Origin: Spisula solida
Taxonomy: Eukaryota; Mollusca; Bivalvia; Venerida; Mactridae
Assembly (NCBI GenBank): GCA_947247005.1
Contig: OX365946.1
Location: 5,278,453-5,342,452 of the forward strand
Length of the DNA: 64,000 bases
Direction of reading: 5' to 3'
The notes under the pieces are model-generated. The model made no database searches. It was not told the DNA's origin and saw only the letters and a list, made by a program, of their open reading frames with translations. The translations under genes were made by a program, and so were the position numbers. Below are positions 10,985 through 23,850 of this stretch, piece by piece; the stretch's first letter is position 1; each line of letters opens with the position of its first letter.

Positions 10985-13900
10985 CTGATAATAACATAAT
11001 TGTTTTGACTGACGAGAACCTTCCTGTATAATAGCTTAACACTTCATTATAATCATTGTGCTGTGAATGTAGTGAATAACATACGGGAAATAATCTCGTA
11101 TATTACTCAGTACTCAACCTGGTAGAAGATAGGAGCTTGTTCGTAATACAGTAGTACCCAATGGTCAATGAATTCATCTGGCAATGAAAAATTTCTTGTA
11201 TCATTGATACTATTTTCTAAAGATCTACAAAAATTAATCAACATTATATTAGGGATTTTAGTGACTACATTTGTATGTCAATTTGAATTAAAACAAATCG
11301 GATATTAAGTAATGTTCAAAGTCTTATAGAATAAGCAGCAGCACAAACAAAAACGACAAACGCATCAGTATTTCCGAAAACGTATGCCTATATACATCCC
11401 TCACACAATGAATTGCACACTGTACTCTGTAAAAGGGAGGATAACTACTGTGATGTGATTGCAGGGAGACTTCTTACAGACGCAGCACGGCACTACACCT
11501 GCTGAAGGGATTTAAATCACTCTATACTTATGAAATAACAATCTTTTTTCAATTCAATTTGGTCGACATAACCAGTTCCCATTTTTAAGAAAATAGGCTT
11601 TTAAGAAGCGCCTGGTGTTGTAGATGTTTAATATTCATGTGTCTTATAAGGTCATAAGTAGCGCATATGACCTTCTAATTATATACAAAGCTATTATAAT
11701 GTTCGAATAAATACATTTACATGTATAAAAAAATTATGTGGTATACTTTTACACCATATTATATATAGTTCAGGAAGTCCGGGACATAATTATCGCTACA
11801 CTTACAACTATATTTTCTAGATCAGTCTTGTTACGAACATGTTATAAAACAGGTGCCCCTCCTATGGTAAAGGTCATGGAGCATTGTCTGTCACTGAGAA
11901 TGTCTTCTCGCGAACCACTGAAATTGAACAAAAATTTACTGAAGTATATGAAAATATACCTAGTAAACCTAATGGCGAGCAATTCCTTCTAAATACAGAT
12001 AAACCTTTTTATTTTTTCTCGGTTAAAATATCAGTTACTGTCCAGAAATAGTCTCACAAGTAAATGCATTACACCCTTTTCTCTGACCACGTACTTATGG
12101 GAGGATTGTAAAGATGTCCTTCCATTATTTATAAATGCTTCCAGTGCGAAGAGTATCATCAGTTACAATGTAACGAATAAACGCTACAGTTTACGTTTAG
12201 AAAATGACGGAGTTTATCAGACAAAAACACACCTAAAGAACACCACAATGTCCCAGCGATTAGTAAACAGAATGCCATTAAAGACTAACGGTTTGTCCTT
12301 ATATATAACCATTACATGGATTTTGCTGACTGGTGTATGGAATATAATTGCGTCCGCCATCAGTGTGCGATATTTTCATAGCAAAGTGATACGCCTGTAT
12401 TTCAACTATGAATATATATAGCAAAGGATGCATTTTGGTTCTTCGTAATATAACATTGCACTTCTGTTACGATAAATGTGAATATTATTGATGCCACCCC
12501 TATGCGTGCTCATAAATATGATTTACATAATCATATTTCTGCATGTTACAGAAAACAATATTGAGTATCAGGAACTGTTATGCATTTTCGTCTTTAAATA
12601 ACTAACTTCTTTGTTCAAAGAGTTCAGACCTCAGCGTCAGCGAATTAATCACTTGCTATTTCGAATAATGCGTGTTTTGTTTATCAAAGTTAATACAAAC
12701 ACCAGCTACGAACACGAAAATCAGATTACTTGGATAAATATACAAACAAGATAAAAATAAATTGGACAGGGGAAGTACCACTCAGTAGAATCATAATATC
12801 ATGCAGCAGAATCACAATGGCGACTAGAATAAATGATCTGTACAACGAAATAACGAACTAAACACATGAGCTGTTACTAGTCACATCTCGTCCAAGGGCA
12901 GTCTATACCTGCGACCTTAGTAAGATCACGAAACATATACAGTGTACATGACATGTATAAATAAACAAAGCAAGCCTATATATCAAAAGGGCATACACAA
13001 TCTTTGAAATACAAGGATAGCCAAAATATTTTGCAATTATATGAAACAGTAAAAACTCGTGTGGCGTATAAAATGAGATGGCACATTGATTGTTGAGCGC
13101 GAGTTTTCAAATTAGTTTTCTCTTATTTAGTTTTCCTTTTTTCTTTAACTCGGAAAAAATAATCACTGTCATTGAAACGCCATGCAGACTTGTCACCAAG
13201 TGATTAGATTATTGTTAACTGATCTGTAGCAAAGAATTGTGGAATCTACTTTTTCAGAATTGATCGAAACTCAAATACGTTAGCACGTTTAACGTAGCAT
13301 ATCGATTATTGTTTAAACATGACTGTGTAATACAATTTTCTGAATGGTACGAATATGTGCTAATGAGTTACTTTATTTTAGTGTTTTATTTAGTCTTTCT
13401 TAGCGGCATGCTGTCCTTTGTTTGATGTATTTTCACCTTGTGTTATAAAAGATCATTTTTTACACTATGAATGTGCATTGTTTACCACAGAGCAATACTC
13501 GACTATGAACATTAGTGATTGCCCTTTTCTAACGACATGTTATATCTGAATTACATTTCTTATTTTCATGAATTTTATTTGTCTTTAAAAGTAATATACT
13601 AATTACGTTATACCTTGTGAAACTAACGTTACGCAATATTACAGGTATACCAATAACCGTTGCATCATTTCCTGCTGTATGATACCGCTGTACCATCTGA
13701 AATACCCGTATGATCAACATTATCCCAGCTACTAATTAATTTGAAGTTGTCAGTCATAACAGCAAACTATACAATTATTTTCCTATTGAAAACCAGACGA
13801 TGCTACTATAAATACTGTCTCGTACTTGTTTTCTGTGCAGTCCAGCATCAAGCGTTTCTTCACAACTTAAGTTATTATTTTACATAGTCTTTGTTGTCGT

Positions 13901-16900
13901 TCTTAAAACTATCCTGGTTGAGGTTTTTCAATTATTTGCTGGCTGTAAGTCTTATAATAATGTTGCTGGTATTCTGTGGTATATACAGTGGTAGTGGAGG
14001 AATAACCTTGATATACCCCCAGTAGTTTTAGCGGTACCCAGTCCTATGTGAAACACTTTTATTTTCCTAAGATGTGCTGTCTTGTAGGCGTGCAATAAAT
14101 TACAAAGGTGTAATACATGCATTACATTCAATAGAGGATATCATGTTGGTCGCTCAAGAGCTATGTGGTTCATAGCACCTATTTATTACATTGTATATCG
14201 TTTTAATGAGGTTCAATTAAAATGTCTTTATTGTTATACATGTAAAAGCAACGTATCGTACCGCTAATACACGACCTTACACGTATTAACATGCATAATA
14301 CGTATAACCTTTTTATGATGATATATTTAAGAAGAAATATTGATTAATTGTCTGCCATACACATTTGTCTTTTAAAAGATAACCAACAACACTAATCATC
14401 TCTGCTAATCTGCATGGAAGTATGTATGTCCTTTTAACTTTTCACATTTTAAGATCACATGGCGACTAAGTAAAAAGGGGCAAGAGCTTTTTGTAACTAT
14501 GAAGTCACTTTCAATCTTATTTACTAAAGTATTGTTTTATGTGAAGTAGTCGGCATTATTTTAGATACGTTGTCACTGAGATGATGCTTTAGTTTTGCAC
14601 GTAGCGTAACTTTATGCAAATATTTTGTTCTTTTTACTTAATTCAGTTGCTAGTACAAGAATCAGTCGAAACGAATTTTAAAAGTTTATCTCATTATAAT
14701 TATGGTGAAATTATTTTGACAAAGCAGTTTTGTTGAATACAAATATGCATTGTACCAAACAAATATCGTAAATCATATTTCGGAACTTATGCATCATGTA
14801 AATATGAGAATGAACTTACTTTTATAATTTCCATACACTTTATCGTTAGAAATTGTTGTGTTTAATGTTTTCTGTGATCGTATGAGTAGGTTGGGTTCTG
14901 CCTTCTCTGTCCGACTTTCTATTATCTTTTTACAATATAATTATAATTCTAAGAATCAAAACCTGTCTTTTTAATTACACAAACGAGCGCACGTGAACAA
15001 TCACAACACTCCTTAACCTTGTTGTAGCCGTTTTATAAATTCTGAGACGTCATTCATACACTTGATCAAACGGAATAATTCATGGCACGTACAACTTTGT
15101 TTTGTTGGATGTTGTATGGTCTGGGGTTATTGGCACCCTCCTTATCCTATTTGTGAAATAACAATTTATACGCACTGAGTTGTGATACATTCGGTATTTC
15201 TACAATTCAATCACAGGACAAATGTTGGACAACAAGTATGTGTTTATGAAATGGATTTACAATACAAAATGCTCGTACAATTTCCAGAATACAATCCCTC
15301 TGTGAATTCAAACAGTCTTGATTGAACAATCACGATCAAGAACCGCAATTTATGCTTAGGGAGGATGTTCTCTTGGCAATACTTTAATCTCCTGAACGGA
15401 CAGGAAGTGTTTCAAATGCTGTGGTGCCAACTTGTTGTTGTTGTACTTTTCTATCCTTCGTAAATAACTGTATCCCGACACTCTACATAGTTATGTACTT
15501 TATAAATACAATGACTCAAAGCCCTCTAGATTAGAGTACTTCGTTATAGTAGTTGACTCGTGTGTGTATTGTTTCTCCCGATGACGGTATGGGCAATTCC
15601 GGTTGCACTTTCATTTCGCTTGAAAAACTGGTATTAAGCATACACACACTGCTAATGTTCATATTGTTGTTCCTCTTCGATTCGTTTCAGTCCGTTTCTA
15701 ATATTCAATCACACACAGAACGCCCCTCTCATTGGTTAATTATATGTTGGTATGGCGTGCAAGACGATATTCAGCTGGCACTCTATACAAAAGTATTTCA
15801 AGTTAATGAATGTAAACTGTATTAGTAGATGCGTGATGTGATTTGTGTTAAGGTTAAGATCGCTTTTTATTTCATACACAATTAACAAATACAACCAGAA
15901 TATTAAAACAATATGATCTACGGCATACAGACACAATTGAACGACTACAAAATGTTATAAATGCAAGAAATGCACGCAACATGAGCAAGCTATTTTATTG
16001 CAAAACATTATATTAACTATAAGGCAGTTATTTCCAGCTTCGATAATTATTCAAATTGTAAATGATCTAAACTTATTTGATTTTGTTATTATGGTTTCTA
16101 ATATACATTACACGTTCGACTAAGGTAAGATATCACTAAATACATAAGCGGTCCAAATACTAATACACTGAGTTCTAAAAGAAACACTGGGTTGGCTGGA
16201 AACGAGCAAATTCCTTCTTAGAAGATACATGTATGTACATGACCCGCTCCTTTTTATTGTATTATTTTATTGCTGAAATATATATCTTTCAGGATGATGT
16301 ATGTGTGCCAAGTGGCCGTATGTAATTGTAGAAATGTGAGGCCTACCATCGTTACATTACATTTAACTAAAAGGCAAATATATATTGAGGTTTCAAACCT
16401 TAATATATGATATATTTTGCAGACGCTTACACAATCTTTTATTTCATACAAAATTGTATGCATGTTTGTTTAATTGCAGTTCAATCAGATGGCCACCTTC
16501 GAGGTTTAAAGTAATTATGCAAATATATTTAATATTATTAGAGTAATGCCTATTATACAAAATCATTGATGTTTCAAATTTAACATTGCGTCTAATATGA
16601 GACTGATCTCAGCGAACCACCTATATGTATACGTATGTCTACATAATACAATGTTTCCATCTTATTACTAAATCTAGAGGTATTGTACGTTTCTTGTATT
16701 AAATATGTACGGGGATTGAAGTTAACATAATTATATTCAAAACAAAAGAGTGCACGTATTATTCGTACATTTGTATTAAAGATTATATTAAATGAAAGAC
16801 ATACATTACATACATGTACATCGATACATTACTGTATTTGGTTAATGTTCATGGCAATTTATACAAACGTTTATGAGTTAATGTTAGCCAACAGTACTTA

Positions 16901-17160
16901 AATTACATAGAGATAACCCAATCACATTATTCTAGTACTCACCGGAAAAACCAGCAATTAACTGCAACTACCCTCATGTATAAAGCGTTAAGTAAGAGAG
17001 ATATAGCATTGTGGAAGTCTTTGGCATGTTTTGGCCTTTGATCAACCTCCAACCTTACCTTTGCCAAAGGTCAAACAGATAATTATTATAAAATAGATCA
17101 GTTGTTTCAGATTTTCCTATGAAGGCATATTAACAATAAAGCAGACATAACAATAGCTTA
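10985..17160 (+). repeat. Array unit 1, type 1, header missing
   Basis: Carries the type 1 blocks in order: D (about 10985-11145), F (11755-11990), G (12020-12200), B (12540-12760), C (14975-15330) and H (15410-15850), then a tail to 16110 that is shared only with unit 5 (about 42.0-42.18 kb). The region 12.77-14.8 kb is shared mainly with unit 2 (landmarks TACCTGCGACCTTA, GGCATGCTGTCCTT, TGGCGACTAAGTAAAA), which pairs these two units as closest relatives. The frames at 11738 and 15553 are not preserved in the paralogues. Confidence 0.65.
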
Positions 17161-17640
17161 TATTTCAAATATTCACGTAGTAATGGTGTTTGGTTACGGC
17201 TGTCGAGAACTTTATACAGAAGTTCTCGGGAAAATCTGAACCCAATGATGTTTAGATTCCAACAGGGGCTTCAGGCGCCAAATAACGTTACAATGGTAAG
17301 ATAAATCAAAACATCCTTCCATAACTCATTGTCACAAAGTAGAATTGGACAACAAAATGGCACTGTAATTGTTCCCTAATGTCTTAGACAAAATATAACC
17401 AGACGTTATGGCATGAATAGTTTTTAAGCTGACGTGGTGTTGTTATATGTCCAGTATAAAACGCTGGGATATTCATATATTGCACTGCCAAGTGCTGACT
17501 AACGACAGTGTCTAATGGAATTGTTACATAATGCCATCTACATGTTATTTGCATTGTATGTGTAAATATGTGCATACGAGATTCTGTAATCTGTACTGAA
17601 AGTTGAAACAAAGGTAAATATGCTGTGAACACATTACCAG
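17161..17640 (+). repeat. Block A, copy 1
   Basis: Header block recognised by GGTTACGGCTGTC, AACTTTATACAGAAGTTCT, GATGTTTAGATTCCAACAGG, GGCGCCAAATAAC, GTAGAATTGGACAACAAAAT and GTGTCTTAGACAAAATAT-like text. It lies at the start of every unit and aligns along its whole length with the copy at 23.85 kb. Confidence 0.75.
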
Positions 17641-20600
17641 CTTTATGTGTGATTTGAAAGTATTTAAGCTGCCTGTATTACTGGGTATTCCTGGAAAAGC
17701 CACATACATTTGTATTAACCGGCTATGTACAGAATACATAATGGTTCGTAAATTGAGCATAACAATGTCATCTGATCGCCGTATGTGACTAGAAACCAAA
17801 ACTGTAGTCTGAATGAAAACTTGTAATAAATAACAATAAAGCACATCTTACACTGAACGTAGATATAAGACAAGAAAACATGATACATTTGTACATATAT
17901 GTTACAAAGATATCGTAGATGTTTCTTCCGAGCAATGCAATATGTCAGAAACTAATTTCGCCATTTTATGATGGTTTTGTTGGCGAAAAGAGTGCATGTT
18001 TTCACTTATTTAATCATTGGTTATTATGAACATTACTGAGACATCACATAAAACGTATGAACGTTGGTACATTTCTATCATAAAAATTGTTTCATTCTTG
18101 AACAACTAATCAACTTCTGAGTTACTACGCTGATGGGATTTGAAAACAAATATGCATGAACTAGATGCACGTTAAATGTGATGAATGATGCTATTCATGC
18201 TTGACAATAAAATGGAATAATGTGGTATTGTAGTTTAATGGTTGGAAATAAAACAATGAAGCATTGCTTTAAGATCCGGGTGGTACATGGATGGATAATA
18301 ACAACTCCACAAAAACTATCGGTGAGATCCTGAAATCCAATTCGTTATTGTCTAACTGAAAGTGACTGAGCCAGAATATTATGATAAAATTACGATAGAA
18401 GGGGCAAGACTTGTATATGCATCATGGGTAACTAAACTCAGGCAAATATTCGCGACTATATTTAGACGACGTACCATGTACAATAATTAAATAGATAAAT
18501 AAGTTCTAAGCTGTGTCTTAGAGTCAAATAGAGAATATCTACTGTGTAATCTCCATGTCAGCTGATAATAACATAATCGTTTTGACGGACTGGATAAATA
18601 ACATCACACTCCAGTATAATCATCGTGCTGTGAATGTAGTTAATTACATACGGAACGCGGGACGTAACCTCATATATTACTTGGTACTCAACGTGGTAGA
18701 AGATAGGAGCTTGACAATGCTACAAACGTACAATCTGGACAATGAATGCTTCAGGAAATGAAACATCTTAAGTATTATGTCTTAACCCCCAAAATATTTA
18801 CAAACATAAATCAATATTATTTCAGGTTTGTTTGTGGCAACTAAAAGTGATACAAAATTAATATAAAATACTGTTCAGACAAGTCAAAGCCTTACATAAG
18901 TGTTGACAGTAACTAGCCATTCTTTCAGGACGTATCACTAGACACTAACACATGTTACATATACAATTATGTTTTCTAGATCAGTCTTGTTACGGAACAT
19001 GCTATAAAACAGGTACACATCCTATTGTAAAAATCACGGAGCATTGTCTTTTACTGTGATTTTCTTCGAGCAAACCACTTAAATTGAACATTAATTTACT
19101 AAAGTATATGCTATTATAAGAAAGTTATTAAATACAATCTGTTGAATGTTTCTCCTTTTGTATAACCATTTCATGAAGTTTGCTGACTGGTCAATAAAGT
19201 ATAGCTGCGTTCGCGACAATGTGCGATGTTTTATAGCAAATTGATACGCCTATATTTCAACTTTGCGTACTGTAGTTAAATGACATATTTTGGTTCGTCT
19301 TAAATTATGCTTTTGTTACGTTGATTGTATATTTCAATGATAGCATCCATATGCGTGCTGGTAAATATGATTGACAGAAACATTTTTCTGTATTTTACAG
19401 AAAACACTATTGAGAATCAGGAGCTGTTTTGCTTTTTCGTCTGTAAATAACAAAATCTTTGTTCGCAGAATTCAGACCTCAGCGTGTTGATAAATAATCA
19501 CCTGCTTTGCGAATAATACTTGTTTTGTTTATGAACGTAAACACAAACACCAGGTATGAACATGAAAGTCAGATTACTTAGATAAATACACAAAAACGAT
19601 AAAAAAACTTAATTCGCAGGGGAAGAAGCACTCAGTAGAATTATAATATCGCACTGGGGAACACCACGCGGACAACTGGAAAAAAGAATGTGCACAACGA
19701 AAGAACGAAAACAAAACACATGAACCGTCACTAGTCACCTCTAGTAAAAACAATTCGACTATGCTGTCTATACCTGCGACCTTAACAGAAAACAGTGTGC
19801 ATGGCATGTAGAAATAAATGCAAGCCTATATTTAAAAATGGCATACCAAAATTTTGAAACACAAGGAGAGCCAAACCATTTGGCAATCAAAGTAAATGAA
19901 ATAGTAAAAGACAAACATGGCGTATAAATTTAGAAGGCACATTGATTGCTGAGAAAAGGTTTTCAAATTCGTTTGCCTTTTTTCATTAACTCGAAAATAA
20001 TTAATCACTGTCATTGAACCGCCATACAGATTTGTCACCAGATGATTAGATTAATGTTAACTGATATGTAGCAACGGATTAGGAATTTTACTTTCCAAGA
20101 ATTTACCGACCCTCAAATGCATTAGCACGTTTAACGTGGCATATCGTTTTATTGCTTAAACTGTTTATTGTGTTATTCCTAGTGACATTTCCAGTTTGAC
20201 GAATGGAACGAATATGTGCTAATGAGTTCCTTTCTCCTTTGCGGCATGCTGTCCTTCGGTATATTTTGTTTTGTTATTGTAGAGCCTACTAGATACGTAT
20301 TACGTGTGTGAAACATTTTTATTTTCCTAAGATGTGCCGTCTTGTGGGCGTTTCCCTGCAATAACTATATATATTGGAGACGAAATATTGATGGATTTTT
20401 TGCCATAGTCATTGACTATGAACACACAGGATATAATATTATGGAAAAAATATATAACGTTTATTTGATGTATTATATGGACAAACAAACCTTAATTATG
20501 AATTTGGTAACCATGAGTACAAAGCGGACAAGCTCCTACAGACTATGCTACTAACTAGTACGCAAATACATCACTATGGCATTACTATGACATAACAATA

Positions 20601-22454
20601 ACCAAGTTGATGTAGCACCACCAGAGCAAAGCAGCTGAACACATTTCAAATGACAAGCGTGTGCGTTTTGGCACGTTCGATAAAAACACTAATTATATCC
20701 GCTATCTTCTTGGAATTACTGTGTTGGTTTTAACATATAGCATGGCGACTAAGTAAAAGGTTCAAATACTTATTGCAAGTGTGTTTTTATCTCATCAGCA
20801 AAAGTAGTGTTGTACGTACAGTAGTCAGCATTCTTTCTACATACTGTGATGCTTTGGTTTTGCATGTAGCATAGCTCTATTAAATGTTCCTACTAGATCC
20901 GTTCATTCTTTTTACTTATATTCCGTTGCTAGTATTAGAAGCAGTCGAAACTAATTAAAATGTTTGCAAAAACATTGTTTGTCTCGTAATTAGGTGAAAC
21001 GAACTTGACAAAGCAGTTCTGTTCAATACAAATATGCATTGTACCAAACACATATCGTGAATCATGTTCTGAACTAATGTATGACAGTAAACGTAATTAT
21101 ATAATTTACATACACTCTATTGATAGAAAAAGAAGTTTGTTGTGTTTTATGTTTTTTCTTTCCTCGGATGATTAGGCTGGGTACTGTTCGAGTTTCTATT
21201 ATCTTTTTACAATAGAATTTTGTTTTTCTTAAAATCATAACCTGTCATTTATTATTACACAAACGAGTGCATGGGAACAATCACAACACTCCTTAATCTT
21301 GTTGTAGCCGTTTTTATAAATTCTGAGACGTCTTTCATAAACTTGATCAAACGGAATCATTCATGGCACGAAAAACTTATTTTTGTTGAATGTCGTCTGG
21401 TCAGGCGTATCCGTACTGAGTAGTGATACAATCGGTATTTCTAAAATAAAATCACAAGACGAATCTTTGGACAACAAGTATGTGTTTATGGAATAGATTT
21501 ACAATACAAATTCTTGTAATATTTCCAGAATACAATCCATGTGTGAATTCAAACGGTATGAGTATGAACGATCACAATCAAGAACCACAATTTATGCATA
21601 GAGAGGATGTTTTCTTGGCAATGTTTTAGGAAAGGAAGCCTGTGCTTGACAAATGATGCAGTGCCAACCTTTTAACATTGTATTTTTATGTGCTTTGTAA
21701 ATAATGTATTTGTGTGTTCTCGACGACATTCTGAATAATTATGTATTTATGTGTCCTTACTTCCAATTATACAATTACCCAAAGCTGACTAGATAAGGTT
21801 AACTCACGTTGACCGTTTGGATAATTCTGGTATCACTCCCATTTCACCACCATATGCATGCAATATAGGTGTCACTATTCATGCACACTTGTCTTTATTT
21901 ACAGATTGTTGTTCAGCCCTACGATTCGTTTCAGTCAGCTTTTAATTTTCCATCACACACGGAACGCCCCTCTCTTTGGTTAGTTCTAGCGATAGCCTTG
22001 TTGCAATGACTTATTAGTAATACAAAGGTTTTGATTATTAAAGTATTTCACTTGAGAACAAGCTCAAACAAAACGGATTAGTTGAAAAGCGTAAACACCG
22101 TATGAAGTTGACCGTGGAACATCTCCATCTAAGTGTTGGAAATAAACAGTGTCTAAGTTAAAATAATCTCTCTTGTCGGAAATTTGACTATCAATTTGAC
22201 CTGCTGCAATAGCAAGATCGATATGATGCACATGTATCAGATGAATTAGCTTTATTTAGTGTTAGATCGTCAGGGTAAATTGCTATAATCTTATTCGAAA
22301 GGTAAGAATTATCAATATTTAAAATGTCATCAAGGTTTTGCCGCGAAGTGACATTAAACTCTGTTATGTCATCCCATTGGTGTTTGGAAGACATTTTTAA
22401 TATGAAATTGCGTTCGTAACAGTATCAAAACAGATTGTACAGCATGAAAAAACG

Positions 22455-22710
22455 AATTTAACTGCAAATAATATTTTATTATATTTACTTTTATTTGGAA
22501 TTTCACAAAAACGTCAAATTTAAGTTGATTTATTTTTCGTATATACATGTAAATTAAATTTAATTTGTAGATTTAATCGCAAATAATACTATATTATCTT
22601 TCCGTTTATTTGGAATTCCACAAAATATTTAAGTCAATTTATTTTCCGTACATTTACTAAATTTTATTTATATATATAATCACAAATAATACTAGTACAG
22701 GCATACAACT
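22455..22710. repeat. AT-rich tandem repeat, period about 105-115 bp
   Basis: Three starts of the same text (AA(C/T)(T/C)GCAAATAATA at about 22459 and 22573, AATCACAAATAATACTAG at 22678). Each is followed by TTATTTGGAATT(T/C)CACAAAA and a TTATTTTTCGTA/TTATTTTCCGTA phrase. Two complete units and a partial third. Confidence 0.6.
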
Positions 22711-23119
22711 AGTTCGCGTTTAGTTCACATGCAGATCTCCAAATTTTATTTCACAAATTTTAAAATTAGAAGAATTTCCATAATTGTTTTATTACCTCCC
22801 TTGAATAACAAATATGAGTAAAATTTGTATATATCTTTCCCTTGACGTTAAATATACTTTAAATACAAATTAAACCGTTAAGTAGTTTCATAGTGAACTA
22901 GTGTACGTGTATTTGTAACATCTTTAAATTCTACTTCATATTTGCTCATGAACATTGAAATAAAAAGCAGCACATCTAGCTAACATAAATACATATTATT
23001 TGACTATATAAATCGTACATGTACTGAACAGAATAATTTTATTGCTTAAAGCTTTACTGCTGTGTGGTTTGTTGTCTTATTTGTACAATATGTGCAGAAT
23101 AAATTTTATTACAAACAAA

Positions 23120-23440
23120 AAAAAAATATTTAATCGCCTTTAAATGCAACTAAAATTTCAAAATTAAGTTAAACTTTAAACCCCTTTAAGTTTGCGTTTA
23201 TATTGCATAAACGTGAATTTAATCCCATTTATATTCTATATTTAATCACCTTTAAATGCAACTTAAATGTGACTTAAACTTGTAGGAATAATTCCACTTA
23301 AATGTAGTATTAAACTTAACTTAAATATGGAATATAATAGCTACTTTTTTCTGATTAAATGTATTTGAATTACGAATATAATTACATTTAAGTTACGTTT
23401 AATAGTAAATTCAACGTAAATTTTCATGCTGTGTTGGCGA
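23120..23440. repeat. ACTTAAAT-rich degenerate repeat
   Basis: TATTTAATC(G/A)CCTTTAAATGC occurs at about 23128 and 23240 (spacing about 112 bp), and the whole stretch is dense in ACTTAAAT/ATTTAAGT words in both orientations. It is probably a decayed continuation of the AT-rich tandem repeats just upstream. Confidence 0.45.
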
Positions 23441-23850
23441 CAAGAGGTGCACAATTAATTCCCATTGGAGTACAGCTAATTTGTTTATAAGTGGTAGTGA
23501 AAGCCTAACAAAAAATGGTATCAAGGAAAAATATAAGGGCTTCACAAACATCGCTGCAGTTTATGTTGACAAACCGTATATAAATTAGATAAAGATAATC
23601 CAGTCACATTCTCCTGATACTCACCAGGACAACTAGCAATAACCTGGTCTTACCCTCATATACCAAGTGTTAAAGAAAGGAAGACATACCATAATTAAGG
23701 ACTTTGGTATGTTGTGACCTTTGATAGAAACCCTAGTCGTCAAACACAAACTTGTTATATAAAGAGATGAGCTGTTTAAGATTTGCCTAGGAAAGGTATC
23801 TGTTAACAATAAATAAGATAACACAGTTAAGCCAAAAGTATAAATTGCAA

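Larger units (their letters stand above)
17161..23850 (+). repeat. Array unit 2, type 1
   Basis: A, J (about 18.13-18.50 kb), D (18553-18740), F (18945-19110), B (19390-19580), C (21255-21560) and H (21640-21990). Block G, present in units 1, 3 and 5, is missing: the text passes from F almost directly to GTTGAATGTTTCTCC near 19.14 kb, implying a deletion of several hundred bases. The end of the unit (22.4-23.45 kb) holds AT-rich tandem repeats not seen in the other units. Confidence 0.7.

Noticed and set aside
19574..19807. Hydrophobic minus-strand frame resembling a membrane protein
   Set aside because: Its composition follows from A-rich plus-strand DNA downstream of block B, and the paralogues at 12.8 and 26.6 kb do not keep the frame.
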